64,000 bases of DNA from Sporosarcina quadrami (GCF_014836615.1 NZ_JACSQN010000008.1:121688-185687); one strand, 5' to 3'; counted from the stretch's first letter, positions 1 through 10,129 are shown. Notes: a model not told the origin generated them from the letters alone. Numbers and translations are program-made.

Positions 1-570
1 GAGCACGGTATGAAACCGGTATTTAAATCGATTGTATATCCGGCGTCGGGATTTGTTGAACTACTTTTGTTACTTTTTATACAGCACAAAGTTAAAAGCC
101 GATTCCGTTGGTACCATTTTGCTATTATCCTTTTCATACTAATGGGATTAACATTAGGTCCAATTACTGGAGCAATTACTGAATTCGGTCCTGATGAAGC
201 TGCCAAACAGCGGTACCCTGCTTATGAAGAGTGGGGACTTGTGTCAATTGGACGTTTTATCGAACATATTGATTTCTTGTCAATTTATCAGTGGCTTACA
301 GGAGCTTTTGTTAGAGTAGGGCTTATTTTATATATCGCGGCGGATTTGCTGAAGATGACAGGAGATAAACAGCGTATTTGGAAAGTGATCGCGCCGGCCT
401 TTTTCTTCATATGTGCTTCTTTGTTTCTAATGAATGATCATGTATTTATTAGAATAAAAGGAGAATTTCTGCTCTTGAGCACGTTTCTGTTCATGTTCTT
501 GCTATCACTTTTGTTAGCAATTATTGTGGCCATCTCAAGTAAATCATCGAAGAAGCGTCTAACAAAATAA
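1..570 (+). CDS. gerAB: Spore germination permease, GerAB family, C-terminal part (cut by window edge)
   Basis: The frame is open from the first base, so the 5' part of the gene lies outside the window; 189 residues are visible. They contain about four hydrophobic segments with short polar loops and a basic C-terminal tail, as in the last half of GerAB-family permeases of the APC superfamily (normally about 365 residues). GerAB is the integral membrane, germinant-sensing subunit of nutrient germinant receptors in the spore inner membrane. The next gene encodes GerAA and two GerAC lipoproteins follow, so the operon context supports the call. An internal ATG at 10 is unlikely to be the real start. 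Confidence 0.85.
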   Translation, partial: EHGMKPVFKSIVYPASGFVELLLLLFIQHKVKSRFRWYHFAIILFILMGLTLGPITGAITEFGPDEAAKQRYPAYEEWGLVSIGRFIEHIDFLSIYQWLTGAFVRVGLILYIAADLLKMTGDKQRIWKVIAPAFFFICASLFLMNDHVFIRIKGEFLLLSTFLFMFLLSLLLAIIVAISSKSSKKRLTK

Positions 571-595
571 CCAATAGAGAAAATGGTGAGTAATA

Positions 596-2065
596 ATGCA
601 GTCGGGTGAAAAGATTGCTGATCTTAATACATTAAAGCAACTGTTTGAAAAATCCGCAGACGTCCTGTTTCAAACGTATACTTTTGGAAAACAAGATGTT
701 GTATTCATTACGTGTGAGGCAATGATTGACCAACAGCTTTTAAACGAGGTCGTCGTCCCACGTGTACAGCATGTAGTAGAACTTCGTAATGATGAGTCTG
801 AGTCATTAGAAAAAATGATTGTAAGTCAATTACATGTTCCCAGTTTAACGAAAGTGAATGAGAAAGAAGAGATTATTACACTTATCTATACAGGGAATGT
901 ACTTCTTTATTTTGATAGTAACTGCCTTTTTGCGAGTAATATTTCTAAGAAGCCGAATCGGAATCCCGAAGAGACGAAATTGGAGGTTCCTGTTAAAGGG
1001 CCAAGAGATAACTTCATTGAAGATATTGCTGTTAATATCGCATTAGTTCGTAAACGCTTGCCAACCAATTCATTATGTGTGGAAAAGTTCGAATTGGGGA
1101 GAAGATCAAAAACGGCTGTAGCATTATTATATTTCGATGATATTGCCAGTAAAGAAACTCTCTATAGTATAAAAAAACAATTAAAAAAAGTTGATACGGA
1201 TATTGTGTTTAGTGGTGATTTATTAATGGAACAGGTAAATAAAAGCTCCAAATTATTCCCGAAAACCGATTATACAGGAAGGGCGGATAAAGCGATACAA
1301 GCACTTGTCAGAGGACGTTTTCTGATTTTTGTTGATGGGGTTGCATATGGGGTTATAACTCCAGTGAATTTATTTTTACTTGTAAAAACTGGTGAAGATA
1401 ATGAATACCCAAGCGTATTTAGTTCGATGACGAGGTTATTGCGTATTTTTGGAATGACGATAGGTATTATACTCCCAGCATTTTGGCTTGCTTTAACAAC
1501 TTTCCACCAGGATCAATTGCCACTTCAATTATTAGCTACAGTTGTCCAGTCAAATACTGGCCTGCCGTTTCCATCTTTCCTTGAAATGCTACTTATGCTC
1601 TTGATGTTCGAGTTATTTCGGGAAGCAGGATTACGGCTACCATCTGCGCTTGGCGGCACAATTGGTGTTGTAGGTGGTTTAATTATTGGAGATGCAGCTA
1701 TTCGAGCGGGAGTAACGAGTCCAGCTATGATTGTCATTATTGCAACGTCCACCATTGCGACGTTTACACTGGTCAATCAAGCACTCACTTCTACGGTTAG
1801 TATTTTACGGTTGTGTTTCATACTTTTAACAGCGTTTTTAGGATTGTTTGGATTTTTTATGTCTGTTTTTTTTACAATCCTATTCTTAGCAGGCATACGG
1901 ATATTTGGTGTTCCTTATTTGAACATCTCAGCTGATTTAAATTGGATGACGATTAAAAGAACGTTTTTCCGTCTACCGCCTGATCAATACAAAACACGTC
2001 CTGAAATGTTAAATCCCATTGATAAAACGAGGGCCAAATCGAATGAAAATAACAATGAAAAATAA
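596..2065 (+). CDS. gerAA: Spore germination protein GerAA (GerA family)
   Basis: 489 residues, the usual length for the large subunit of a GerA-type germinant receptor. An N-terminal hydrophilic domain of about 280 residues carries the family hallmark GPRDNF near residue 134 followed by a NIALVRKRLP stretch. A cluster of hydrophobic membrane segments covers about residues 285-440, and the tail is hydrophilic. In the family the N-terminal domain sits on the spore inner membrane and oligomerises with the B and C subunits to release ions in response to nutrients. A GGTGA ribosome-binding site precedes the ATG. The gene starts 25 nt after gerAB, and its 3' end overlaps the start of the first gerAC. 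Confidence 0.92.
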   Translation: MQSGEKIADLNTLKQLFEKSADVLFQTYTFGKQDVVFITCEAMIDQQLLNEVVVPRVQHVVELRNDESESLEKMIVSQLHVPSLTKVNEKEEIITLIYTGNVLLYFDSNCLFASNISKKPNRNPEETKLEVPVKGPRDNFIEDIAVNIALVRKRLPTNSLCVEKFELGRRSKTAVALLYFDDIASKETLYSIKKQLKKVDTDIVFSGDLLMEQVNKSSKLFPKTDYTGRADKAIQALVRGRFLIFVDGVAYGVITPVNLFLLVKTGEDNEYPSVFSSMTRLLRIFGMTIGIILPAFWLALTTFHQDQLPLQLLATVVQSNTGLPFPSFLEMLLMLLMFELFREAGLRLPSALGGTIGVVGGLIIGDAAIRAGVTSPAMIVIIATSTIATFTLVNQALTSTVSILRLCFILLTAFLGLFGFFMSVFFTILFLAGIRIFGVPYLNISADLNWMTIKRTFFRLPPDQYKTRPEMLNPIDKTRAKSNENNNEK

Positions 2066-3206
2066 ACCACTTCTCATATTATTGCTACTGGCTTTGTCCA
2101 TGCTCTCTGGGTGCTGGGATGATAATCAACCCGAACGGATGCTATATATTAACGGAATTGCCGTGGATTATAAAGACGGGCAGTTCGAAGTTTACGCGCA
2201 AATTATCAATTTTGCCAATATCGCAAAGTCAGATCAACCTCCGGGTGACCAACCGCAAGCGGAAGTTGGATTTGCAAAAGGTGCAACAATGGATGAAGCA
2301 TTTTTCGAATTATATCATTCTGTTGACCAGAAGATTTTTTGGGGCCATTTTTCATATTTGGTCGTATCAGAAGAGGTTATGAATAATGTGAAATTAAGTC
2401 CAATTATAGATAGCTTTATCCGTTACCGTGAAACAAGATATCATATTTGGGTATATACGACAAAAGATCCTGTCCAAGAGTTGCTATTAGTAAGACCAGT
2501 ACTTAACAAAGCTATTACATTGTCGAAACTCGGTGACCCTGAGAACTCCTTTAAGCAAGAATCTTTTATAGAACCAGTTAATATTCGTAAGTTAATCATC
2601 AACATGAATGAGCCAAGTCACGAAGCTTTCATTCCATTAATTAGGGTTGAAGAAAATTGGAAATCAATCAAGGAGTCAATTAAGGCACCAATCATATCAG
2701 GTGTAGGTGTAGTTACGCCAGATGGCTTCAAAGGTTTCATTGAGGAGGATGAAGTTCGAGGTATGCAATGGATGTCCAATGAGGTGGAAAGGGGAGAAGT
2801 TACTTTTCAAACAGAGGATGGGAATGATATAACGATGAATATTTCTAATTTGAAAGCGAAAGTGGATCCTATCGTTGAGACTGGAATAGTCAGGTTTGAT
2901 ATCGAAGTGAAATTGGATGCAACAATCAGCCTGATTGAAGGAGATGTATCAGTTGAAGAGATTGAGCAGGGGACGGAAAAAGAAATTGAAAAACAAATTA
3001 AAGACACCTATGAAGCCGCATTGAAAAAAGATATTGATATCTATCGTTTATCGGAGCAATTGTATCGGAAAAATTTGAAAGCGTGGAAGCAATATCAAAA
3101 GAAAGGCAAAGTGGATTTGGACGAGGACTCAATTCGCAAACTGTCAATTACAATTGTCAAGCTTAAATCGGAGAGGAAATCTATTAGGGAAACGATCGAG
3201 CAATAA
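2043..3206 (+). CDS. gerAC: Germinant receptor lipoprotein GerAC, copy 1
   Basis: 387 residues from the ATG at 2043, chosen because a GAGGG ribosome-binding site lies 9 nt upstream and the protein then begins with a lipoprotein signal peptide (basic start, leucine-rich core, lipobox LSGC with Cys24). An upstream in-frame ATG at 2019 would put a charged stretch before the signal. The start overlaps the end of gerAA by 23 nt, suggesting translational coupling. GerAC-family lipoproteins are the third subunit of nutrient germinant receptors and anchor in the outer leaflet of the spore inner membrane. The gene is followed directly by a very similar second copy. Confidence 0.9.
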   Translation: MKITMKNKPLLILLLLALSMLSGCWDDNQPERMLYINGIAVDYKDGQFEVYAQIINFANIAKSDQPPGDQPQAEVGFAKGATMDEAFFELYHSVDQKIFWGHFSYLVVSEEVMNNVKLSPIIDSFIRYRETRYHIWVYTTKDPVQELLLVRPVLNKAITLSKLGDPENSFKQESFIEPVNIRKLIINMNEPSHEAFIPLIRVEENWKSIKESIKAPIISGVGVVTPDGFKGFIEEDEVRGMQWMSNEVERGEVTFQTEDGNDITMNISNLKAKVDPIVETGIVRFDIEVKLDATISLIEGDVSVEEIEQGTEKEIEKQIKDTYEAALKKDIDIYRLSEQLYRKNLKAWKQYQKKGKVDLDEDSIRKLSITIVKLKSERKSIRETIEQ

Positions 3207-3284
3207 ATTGGGGGAGATAGCTTGTTGTTGAAGCTACACGCTAAGTCTGATTTGCAACTGACAACACAGGACAGAGAGGGTAAA

Positions 3285-4430
3285 ATGAAAAAAAGACTTT
3301 TAGTGATACTTTTAATGATTATGGTATTCCTCTCTGGTTGTTGGGATACAAAAGAACCCGAAAGAATGCTATATATCAATGGAATTGGTGTTGATTACAA
3401 AGATGGAAAATACGAAGTGCATGCGCAAATTATAAATTTTGCAAACGTCGCAAAATCAGAGCTGCCCCCATCCAACCAACCTCAAGCGGAAGTAGGCTTT
3501 GCTACAGGAAAAACAGTAGATGAAGCAGTATTTAAGTTGTATCATTCAATCGATCAAACGGTTTATTGGGGACATTTCAGTTACTTGGTCGTGTCAGAAG
3601 AAGTTCTGAAAAATGTCGAGTTAAGCCCGATTATTGATTTGTTCATACGTTATAGGGAAACGCGTTATCAAATTTGGGTGTATACAACTACAGACCCGGT
3701 TCAAGAAGTTCTTTTAGTAAGACCGGTTATTAACAAAGCGATAACACTTTCAAAACTTGGAGATCCAGAAAACTCCTTTAAACAAGAATCATTTATTAAT
3801 CCGATAGATATGCGGAAGTTAATCATTGATATGAATGAGCCGAGTCATGAGGCGATGATTCCGTTAATTAAAATCATGGAGAACTGGAAGTCGATAGATG
3901 AGTCCATTAAAGCCCCCGTTCTATCGGGCGTGGGAGTAGCCACTCCAAATGGATTTAAAGGTTTCATTGAGGGAGACGATGTTCGTGGCATGCAGTGGAT
4001 GTCCAACGAAACTAAAAGAGGACAGGTCACATTCAAATCGGACGGTGATGAATTTATAACGGTCAACGTTGAAAAGGTGAAAGTAAAAGTACATCCTGTC
4101 GTCCAAGCGGGAGAAGTAGTGTTTGACGTTAATGTTGAGTTGGAAGGAATAGTCAGTGTCATACAAGGGGAAGTATCGATGGATGAGCTTAAAAAAGGGA
4201 TCATGAAAGAAGTTGAAAAGGAGATCAAGACGACGTATGAAGCCGCATTAAAAAAAGACATCGATATTTATCGTTTATCAGAGGACTTATACCGTAAAAA
4301 TGTAAAAGCATGGAAGCAATATCACAAAGACGGTAAAGTTGAGCTTAATGAGGACTCCATACGCAACTTGAAAGTGAAAGTGGTCAAACTGGAATCACTA
4401 AGAAAATCCATTCAAGAAACGATTGAATAA
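3285..4430 (+). CDS. gerAC: Germinant receptor lipoprotein GerAC, copy 2 (tandem paralogue)
   Basis: 381 residues from the ATG at 3285, which follows a GAGAGGG ribosome-binding site and opens a signal peptide ending in the lipobox LSGC (Cys19). The open frame extends upstream to 3222, but that segment is hydrophilic and would precede the signal. The mature sequence matches copy 1 almost throughout (shared PERMLYINGI, DPENSFKQESF, RGMQWMSNE and AALKKDIDIYRLSE blocks), and divergence is greatest in the segment about 265-325. This is a tandem duplication of the C subunit behind single A and B subunits. A receptor with alternative C subunits is plausible, but the sequence alone does not say whether both are used. 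Confidence 0.9.
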   Translation: MKKRLLVILLMIMVFLSGCWDTKEPERMLYINGIGVDYKDGKYEVHAQIINFANVAKSELPPSNQPQAEVGFATGKTVDEAVFKLYHSIDQTVYWGHFSYLVVSEEVLKNVELSPIIDLFIRYRETRYQIWVYTTTDPVQEVLLVRPVINKAITLSKLGDPENSFKQESFINPIDMRKLIIDMNEPSHEAMIPLIKIMENWKSIDESIKAPVLSGVGVATPNGFKGFIEGDDVRGMQWMSNETKRGQVTFKSDGDEFITVNVEKVKVKVHPVVQAGEVVFDVNVELEGIVSVIQGEVSMDELKKGIMKEVEKEIKTTYEAALKKDIDIYRLSEDLYRKNVKAWKQYHKDGKVELNEDSIRNLKVKVVKLESLRKSIQETIE

Positions 4431-4462
4431 GTTTGGTAAATGATCAATGGATATAAAAACAA

Positions 4463-4502
4463 GACTATTCAGAAGCAGCTTTCGCTGACTTGCTGGATAG
4501 TC
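4463..4502. terminator. Imperfect hairpin between convergent gerAC and chemotaxis gene
   Basis: GACTAT at 4463 and ATAGTC at 4497-4502 enclose an imperfect stem with a TTTCG-type loop. T-runs are weak on both sides, so termination function is uncertain. It lies in the only gap between two convergent genes. Confidence 0.35.
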
Positions 4503-4514
4503 TCTGTCATTTCA

Positions 4515-6200
4515 TTAGACTTTAAACTCGTGAATCATCTCTTGCAAATGGATGGCCTTCTTGTTAAGGTCAACTGCTACGGCGTTAATTTCTTCAATTG
4601 TCGCCATTTGTTCTTCCATAGACGCTGAGGTTTGCTCAGTGGCTGAAGATGCGTCTTTTGCGAGTATAGCTATATTCGAGACCGAGGCTGAAACTTCTTC
4701 TGCGCTTGCTGAGATTTCTTCAGTCGCTGCAGAAATTTCCCCGATTTGGTCGTTCATAATTTGAACTGCATCGACAATTGTTAAGAAAGATTGACCCGCT
4801 TCATCCATTACATCCACCCCTTGGGCGGCATACGTTAAGCTTTCTTGAACAGCAGCTTCTACGCTTTTTGTATCTCGCTGAATAGCTGATGTCAATTCAA
4901 CTATTTGACTAGCTGATGCTTTCGATTGTTCTGCAAGTTTCCGTACTTCATCCGCAACTACGGCAAATCCTTTGCCATGTTCCCCAGCTCGTGCGGCTTC
5001 GATGGCGGCGTTGAGTGCAAGAAGATTCGTTTGTTCAGTTATATCTGTGATGACTTTTGTAATATTTTCAATTTCGGAAGATTGCTGACTAAGACGTTTA
5101 ATCATTTCATTTGTTTGAGATGAAGATGCATGTATCAATGACATTTGCTTTTTCGCTGTTTGCATAGTTTTTCCACTTTCGTTGCCGATTCTCATCGTAT
5201 CTTCTGCACTCGCATGAAGCGTTACGGTCGATTCTGCAATTCGTTGAACACCTGAAGCCGTCTCTTCCATAGCAAGTGAACTTTCACTTGCTGATGAAGC
5301 AGAAGTTTGCGCACCTAGCGAAATGTTTTCAATCGCTTTTGAAATTTCTTCAGATGAATTGGAAACTTCATTTGTACTTGCAGATAGTTCTTCAGCAGAA
5401 GCCGTCAAATGAAGAGCGTTATCACTAACATTACCAATCAAGTTACGTAGGTTATGTTTCATTTCATTGAACGAAATGGCCAATGCTCTAAGTTCATCTT
5501 GGGACTTCACTATAACATCTTGACCTGTAAGATCCCCTGAGGCAATCACTGATGCCTCAGCTGCAAGACGACGCAATGGACCTGATATTAATCGAGTCAT
5601 GTAGAAAGCAGTGAAACCACCGATAAGTAATGCCAAGGTGCCGGCAATGATTATGGCTAACTTCGCTTGGCTAGCGGTCTTTTCAGCATTGTGCATTGCA
5701 ATATCAAGATGCTTATATTGGTATTCGATGACCTCATCCATCGTTTGTCTGATTTCGACATTTAAGGGGAGCATCTCTATCTCCATCATTTGTACTGCTT
5801 GCTCCGTGTCACCTGCTTGCTTCAACCCAATGACATGATCAGATGCTTTTCTAAAATCTACAGTCTTGGTCACGACTGTTTCCAAGTACCCTTTCATTTC
5901 ATCTGAATGTACCATTTGTTTTAGTGAGTCAATCGTTGTTTGCATCGTTACAAACTGTTGCTCAAATGAGTCTAAATCAGCTTGATGACCTTGTAATAAA
6001 TAAGAGCGGATGTAAACGCCTTGTAATGCGATATCCTTTTGAATGACTTGCGCTTGCATTGCTTGTGCAACACGGTCTTGGATCATCTCTTTGTAATCCG
6101 CTTCGGTTTTAGTAAGTTCATAGTGGCTCCACACAGATGACACAAGAATGATCGCCAAGAGGACCCCGAATGCCGTGTATAACTTTTTTCCAATCGTCAT
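4515..6200 (-). CDS. Methyl-accepting chemotaxis protein (transmembrane)
   Basis: 561 residues. A first membrane helix at about 9-29 is followed by an extracellular helical domain of about 150 residues of the four-helix-bundle type, a second membrane helix near 182-202, a HAMP domain, and a long coiled-coil signalling domain. The hairpin tip carries the conserved [20 protein letters not shown] and [14 protein letters not shown] blocks that contact CheA and CheW. It senses a ligand outside the cell and controls flagellar rotation; the ligand cannot be predicted. It stands alone on the minus strand, preceded by a GGAGG site and a sigma-D-like promoter. No chemotaxis or flagellar neighbours are present. 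Confidence 0.93.
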   Translation of the reverse strand: MTIGKKLYTAFGVLLAIILVSSVWSHYELTKTEADYKEMIQDRVAQAMQAQVIQKDIALQGVYIRSYLLQGHQADLDSFEQQFVTMQTTIDSLKQMVHSDEMKGYLETVVTKTVDFRKASDHVIGLKQAGDTEQAVQMMEIEMLPLNVEIRQTMDEVIEYQYKHLDIAMHNAEKTASQAKLAIIIAGTLALLIGGFTAFYMTRLISGPLRRLAAEASVIASGDLTGQDVIVKSQDELRALAISFNEMKHNLRNLIGNVSDNALHLTASAEELSASTNEVSNSSEEISKAIENISLGAQTSASSASESSLAMEETASGVQRIAESTVTLHASAEDTMRIGNESGKTMQTAKKQMSLIHASSSQTNEMIKRLSQQSSEIENITKVITDITEQTNLLALNAAIEAARAGEHGKGFAVVADEVRKLAEQSKASASQIVELTSAIQRDTKSVEAAVQESLTYAAQGVDVMDEAGQSFLTIVDAVQIMNDQIGEISAATEEISASAEEVSASVSNIAILAKDASSATEQTSASMEEQMATIEEINAVAVDLNKKAIHLQEMIHEFKV

Positions 6201-6288
6201 AACTATCCTCCAATAACATTTATTTTTAAGCGAAATCTTGAAATACTAACAGATATAGCTGTTACTAATCAAAAAACCACATGCTATT

Positions 6289-6315
6289 ATATCGGTGGGG
6301 ATTGCTGAATTATTA
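6289..6315 (-). promoter_or_regulatory. Sigma-D (flagellar sigma)-like promoter of the chemotaxis gene
   Basis: On the minus strand TAAT (6312-6315) and ACCGATAT (6289-6296) are separated by 15 nt. The Bacillus sigma-D consensus is TAAA-N15-GCCGATAT, so 3 of 4 and 7 of 8 bases match at the exact spacing. An overlapping TATAAT could also act as a sigma-A -10 box. Confidence 0.55.
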
Positions 6316-6360
6316 TATTCAAAGAAAAAATAATCAACAGACAGATGATTCTCCTTTGAT

Positions 6361-6404
6361 GAGAAAAACCGCCCGAATGGACATCTATCATCCAGTGGGC
6401 GGTT
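6361..6404 (-). terminator. Rho-independent terminator of guaD
   Basis: On the minus strand an AACCGCCC/GGGCGGTT stem with a second inner pairing (TGGA/TCCA) is followed by TTTTTCTC. It lies 26 nt beyond the guaD stop codon. Confidence 0.85.
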
Positions 6405-6429
6405 CTGTGAAGAGAAATTATTTCAAGTA

Positions 6430-7794
6430 TTAACGGGTATGCACTTTTTCCCCTTGCACCCATACTTCGCGGATATTTTCCGGACGAGCCAGATAGATGA
6501 TTTTTTCAAAGATATCAATTTCTTTTTTATCCACTTCGTAAATTGGCAGACGTGCATTTGCAGTTCGAGTGTCGATCATTTGCGCGTCCCATGCAAACCC
6601 TACTTCCAGACGTCCGATTGGAAGGCTTAGACTCTCACCGCCACCCGCTGTGACAAGATAGAATGCTTCGTTAAGTGTGATGCGTGAATTTGGAACGCCT
6701 CGTGTAGTTGCTGGAAGACTTGAATCCACTCCATCTTCCAACATACGGGAAGAAATGACCGCTTGTCTCGTATTGTCATACAAACTCGGTGAAAAACCTC
6801 CTGATATATCTGACCCAAGGCCAATCTCTACGCCCATCGCCATGAAACGCGCAATCGGGATGACGCTGTTTGCAAAATACGCATTGGAAACTGGGCAATG
6901 CGCAATCGCGCTTCCAGTGTCAGCAAATAGTTGAGCATCCTCATCTGTGAGGAAATTCGAGTGCGCCATGACGGATTTATCCTGCAACAAGCCGAAGTCA
7001 TTCAACGCTTGGGCATCGTTTTTACCAAACCGCTCCTGTACATATCCATGCGCCCAGTCACTTTCACTGCAATGCGATTGAATATGCGTATCATATTTCT
7101 TGGCCAACTCCCCTAGACCTCGCAGCGCTTCATCCGTACAACTAGGAATGAACCTAGGGGTGACGACTGGATAGACACCTTGTTTCGTGCTTTTACCTAA
7201 TTCTTTTACAGCTACTATGAATTCTTCCGTATCAGCAAGTGCGGTTTTCGTATCCGCATCCTTATAAAAGGAAGGGGTCTGTTCTGGGTCATCCATAACG
7301 ACTTTGCCGACTAGTCCACGTTGTCCTTTTTCTGCGCATGTTTTTGCTAAAACGATACTTGCTTCCTTGTGAATCGTTGCAAAATACAATGCCGTCGTTG
7401 TTCCGTTAGCTAGCAGCGTATCCACGACATCGGCATACACCTTTGTGGCGAAATCAACATCTGCAAATTTTGCTTCGGTCGGGAATGTATATGTGTTAAG
7501 CCAATCATTTAAAGGAATGTCGAGTGCTGTGCCAGCTTGAATCCATTGGGGAGCATGGACATGCAAATCAATGAAACCTGGAAGGATGTAAGTTCCTTCG
7601 TTAATACGATGGAATGCATCTGTGTTTTCGTACTCCTTCAAGACATCGTTGTATGCTATATCAATGGGAGCTAAAATTTTTGCAATCACTCCGTTTTCAT
7701 CAATGCAGAAAAGATGGTCTTTTAAGACCTTAATTTCTTTTGGTGATTGGCTTGTAAAAGCAGTGCCTTGGAATACTTGTGCATATGTGTTCAT
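6430..7794 (-). CDS. guaD: Guanine deaminase (amidohydrolase family)
   Basis: 454 residues. Converts guanine to xanthine with release of ammonia in purine catabolism, in the cytoplasm. Metal and substrate motifs of the amidohydrolase superfamily are visible in order: HVHAPQ after the GFIDL strand, HCSES near mid-protein, MAHSNF, and GLGSDISGG near residue 335. The length and the APQW segment after the first histidine pair match the GuaD/AtzA-like guanine deaminases rather than the small cytidine-deaminase-like GuaD of B. subtilis. The ATG has an AAGGAG site 8 nt upstream. It is a single-gene unit closed by a strong terminator; no xanthine dehydrogenase or uricase genes lie nearby. Confidence 0.88.
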   Translation of the reverse strand: MNTYAQVFQGTAFTSQSPKEIKVLKDHLFCIDENGVIAKILAPIDIAYNDVLKEYENTDAFHRINEGTYILPGFIDLHVHAPQWIQAGTALDIPLNDWLNTYTFPTEAKFADVDFATKVYADVVDTLLANGTTTALYFATIHKEASIVLAKTCAEKGQRGLVGKVVMDDPEQTPSFYKDADTKTALADTEEFIVAVKELGKSTKQGVYPVVTPRFIPSCTDEALRGLGELAKKYDTHIQSHCSESDWAHGYVQERFGKNDAQALNDFGLLQDKSVMAHSNFLTDEDAQLFADTGSAIAHCPVSNAYFANSVIPIARFMAMGVEIGLGSDISGGFSPSLYDNTRQAVISSRMLEDGVDSSLPATTRGVPNSRITLNEAFYLVTAGGGESLSLPIGRLEVGFAWDAQMIDTRTANARLPIYEVDKKEIDIFEKIIYLARPENIREVWVQGEKVHTR

Positions 7795-7906
7795 TTGAAT
7801 GATCTCCTTTTTGTGCTGTATGCTGTCAGGTAAATGAAAAACAGTTTCTTAAAGTATGTACTTTTTCTTCATCAGTTACAATAAATAATAAAAGGTGGTT
7901 AGCAAA

Positions 7907-8587
7907 TTGAAAGAACAATGGAATCATAAGGGGGTTGTTAAGCGGTTTGGAGAAAATCGGAATAGGGAACTTGCAGGTCCCATGGAAGCATATATGAAAA
8001 ATCACTTTCCTTTTTTAGGCATAAAGAGTCCATTGCGGAAAGAGTTATTGCGTGAGCAGTTTCGTGAATACGCGCTACCTGAACCAAGCGAGCTCTTTGT
8101 GGAAGCAAAGAAATTATACGAATTACCGGAGCGTGAATACCAGTATGCAGCAATCGCATTGATCGACAAGATGAAGAAAGAATTGACTACTGATGATTTC
8201 CCAATGCTTCTTCATTTCATCGAGTCAAAATCTTGGTGGGATAGCGTCGATTCGATCGCACCTCATTTTGTTGGACATATTGTCAAACTAGATAGAGAGT
8301 ACGGGGAGAACGTAATGCTTGAGTGGTCCCTTTCAGAAAATATGTGGACGAACCGTTCCGCTATTTTACATCAGTTAAAATTTAAAGAGCAGACAGACGA
8401 GGAATTGTTATTTAAAGTTATTTTACAACACTCGGATTCAGGAGAGTTCTTCATTCAAAAAGCGATTGGTTGGGCTCTTAGGGAATATGCCAAGACCAAT
8501 CCGATTGTTGTAAAACGTTTTGTGGAAGGGAATACGTTAAAACCGTTAAGTCGCCGCGAAGCATTGAAGCATATAGGGAAGTTATAA
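7907..8587 (+). CDS. DNA alkylation repair protein, AlkD-like HEAT-repeat glycosylase
   Basis: 226 residues from a TTG at 7907, chosen because AAAGGTGG sits 8 nt upstream; the frame also contains a GTG at 7895 that lies inside this site. The protein shows the AlkC/AlkD superfamily pattern of helical HEAT-like repeats, with the WWDSVDSIA segment (aromatic cleft and the catalytic-type Asp), TNRSAILHQL, and FIQKAIGWALREYAK near the C-terminus. Family members excise 3- and 7-alkylated purines from DNA without base flipping. It diverges from guaD and is not part of an obvious operon. Confidence 0.85.
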   Translation: MKEQWNHKGVVKRFGENRNRELAGPMEAYMKNHFPFLGIKSPLRKELLREQFREYALPEPSELFVEAKKLYELPEREYQYAAIALIDKMKKELTTDDFPMLLHFIESKSWWDSVDSIAPHFVGHIVKLDREYGENVMLEWSLSENMWTNRSAILHQLKFKEQTDEELLFKVILQHSDSGEFFIQKAIGWALREYAKTNPIVVKRFVEGNTLKPLSRREALKHIGKL

Positions 8588-8725
8588 AGTCACTTCACCT
8601 CGCCCACTAAAATATTCACGAGTGCAGAAGGTGAAACCCGTAAGATGGCGAATAAAACTATATAGCCCAAATTAGATAGGCTATACATACGTATCTAGCA
8701 TTCAACTAGCAAAGGGGTCGTTGAC

Positions 8726-10129
8726 ATGAAAGAGACACTCGCAAAACAACTGTTCGAAAAGCATGCAAAAGCGTTCATGGAGAAAGAATTGATTCCTGGG
8801 GCGATGTTAACGATTGCTGAAAATGGGAAGACAATCGTTGGAAAAGATTTTGGTTTCCGGAATGTGAAAGAACAGCTTCCTGTCACGGGGGATACGGTAT
8901 TCGGTATCGCTTCGATGACAAAATCGTTTACATGTGTAGGAATTATGAAACTGCAGGAAGAAGGGAAGCTATCTGTCCACGACTCGATTGTCACTTATTT
9001 ACCGGAGTTGAAGACGAAAGCACAGGCAGAGAAGATTACGATTCATCATTTAATGACACATACATCAGGCTATCCGCCACTTGCGACGCATGTATACGCA
9101 CGTAAAAATAGCATTGAACAAGATCCATCTTCAAAAGACTATGGACTTGATCTACTCAACAATCCCGGTCCTCACATCGAGACGTATGATGAAATGCTCG
9201 CATTCATGGCGAACGATGAATTCGAGTGGCTCGGGGAACCCGGTGAGTATTATAGTTATTCGAACGATTCTTATGGATTGCTCGGCATCATTATTACGCG
9301 TGTGAGCGGCCAATCGTATGAATCTTTCATCGAAGAGAATGTACTGCAACCTGCCGGCATGACAAGAAGCTTTTTTGATATGGATTTGATAAAGACGTTA
9401 GACAACGTGACGACACTCTATATGAAAACGAAAGACGGATCGGATGTCTATGAAGCACCAATTTGGTGGGATGCTCCGTCGATGCGTGCAGTCGGATATT
9501 TGAAATCGACAGCCAATGATATCGTCCGTTATTTGGAGTTGTTCTGGAATGAAGGTGTTGTCAATGGAACGAGGATTTTATCTAAAGAAAGTGTCGAGCA
9601 GATGATGACGCCACATATTGAATATGAACCGGGTAAATGCTACGGTTATGGACTACGTATTATTCCGGACTACTTTGGTTCGAAATTGATTAGCCACGGT
9701 GGAGGATTGAAAGGCGTATCTTCCTTTATGTGTGCGATTCCTGATAAGAAACTCGCGGGTGTCATTTTGACAAATGTAGCGGATGTCTCTGCAGGTGATG
9801 TGCTTATGGGGGCATTGAACATCGTTGAAGGCAGGGAATATGAGACATCTTCATTCACAGTGGAAACGGTTGAAATAGAGGACAGTGAACTGGCGAAATA
9901 TGAAGGGGTGTATATTTCTGGGGAAGGGATGAATGTTACTGCTGAAATACGGAATGGTGTCTTCGGTATTGAATCCAACGCATCATACAAACCGCTTCGT
10001 TATGCAGGTGAAAACGTTTTTGTCGCGGAAGATGATTATACTGACATCCTTCAGTTTATTGAAGATAGCAATGGGGACATTGAACGGATTGTCTATGGTG
10101 GAAGGCATATCATAAAAAAGACTAACTGA
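8726..10129 (+). CDS. Serine hydrolase of the class C beta-lactamase / PBP4* family
   Basis: 467 residues. The N-terminal 340 residues form a beta-lactamase fold with the SxxK nucleophile motif SMTK near residue 64, YSN in the YYSYSNDSYG block near residue 179, and HGGG near residue 320 in place of KTG. A C-terminal domain of about 110 residues follows, as in the lipocalin-like tail of many bacterial ABH/esterase-type members. No signal peptide is apparent, so a cytoplasmic esterase or peptidase role is as likely as cell-wall work. A GGGG site precedes the ATG. The downstream terminator is shared with the convergent response-regulator gene. Confidence 0.8.
   Translation: MKETLAKQLFEKHAKAFMEKELIPGAMLTIAENGKTIVGKDFGFRNVKEQLPVTGDTVFGIASMTKSFTCVGIMKLQEEGKLSVHDSIVTYLPELKTKAQAEKITIHHLMTHTSGYPPLATHVYARKNSIEQDPSSKDYGLDLLNNPGPHIETYDEMLAFMANDEFEWLGEPGEYYSYSNDSYGLLGIIITRVSGQSYESFIEENVLQPAGMTRSFFDMDLIKTLDNVTTLYMKTKDGSDVYEAPIWWDAPSMRAVGYLKSTANDIVRYLELFWNEGVVNGTRILSKESVEQMMTPHIEYEPGKCYGYGLRIIPDYFGSKLISHGGGLKGVSSFMCAIPDKKLAGVILTNVADVSAGDVLMGALNIVEGREYETSSFTVETVEIEDSELAKYEGVYISGEGMNVTAEIRNGVFGIESNASYKPLRYAGENVFVAEDDYTDILQFIEDSNGDIERIVYGGRHIIKKTN

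Noticed and set aside
3222..3284. N-terminal extension of the second GerAC
   Set aside because: It would place 21 hydrophilic residues before a complete lipoprotein signal, and the GAGAGGG site favours 3285.
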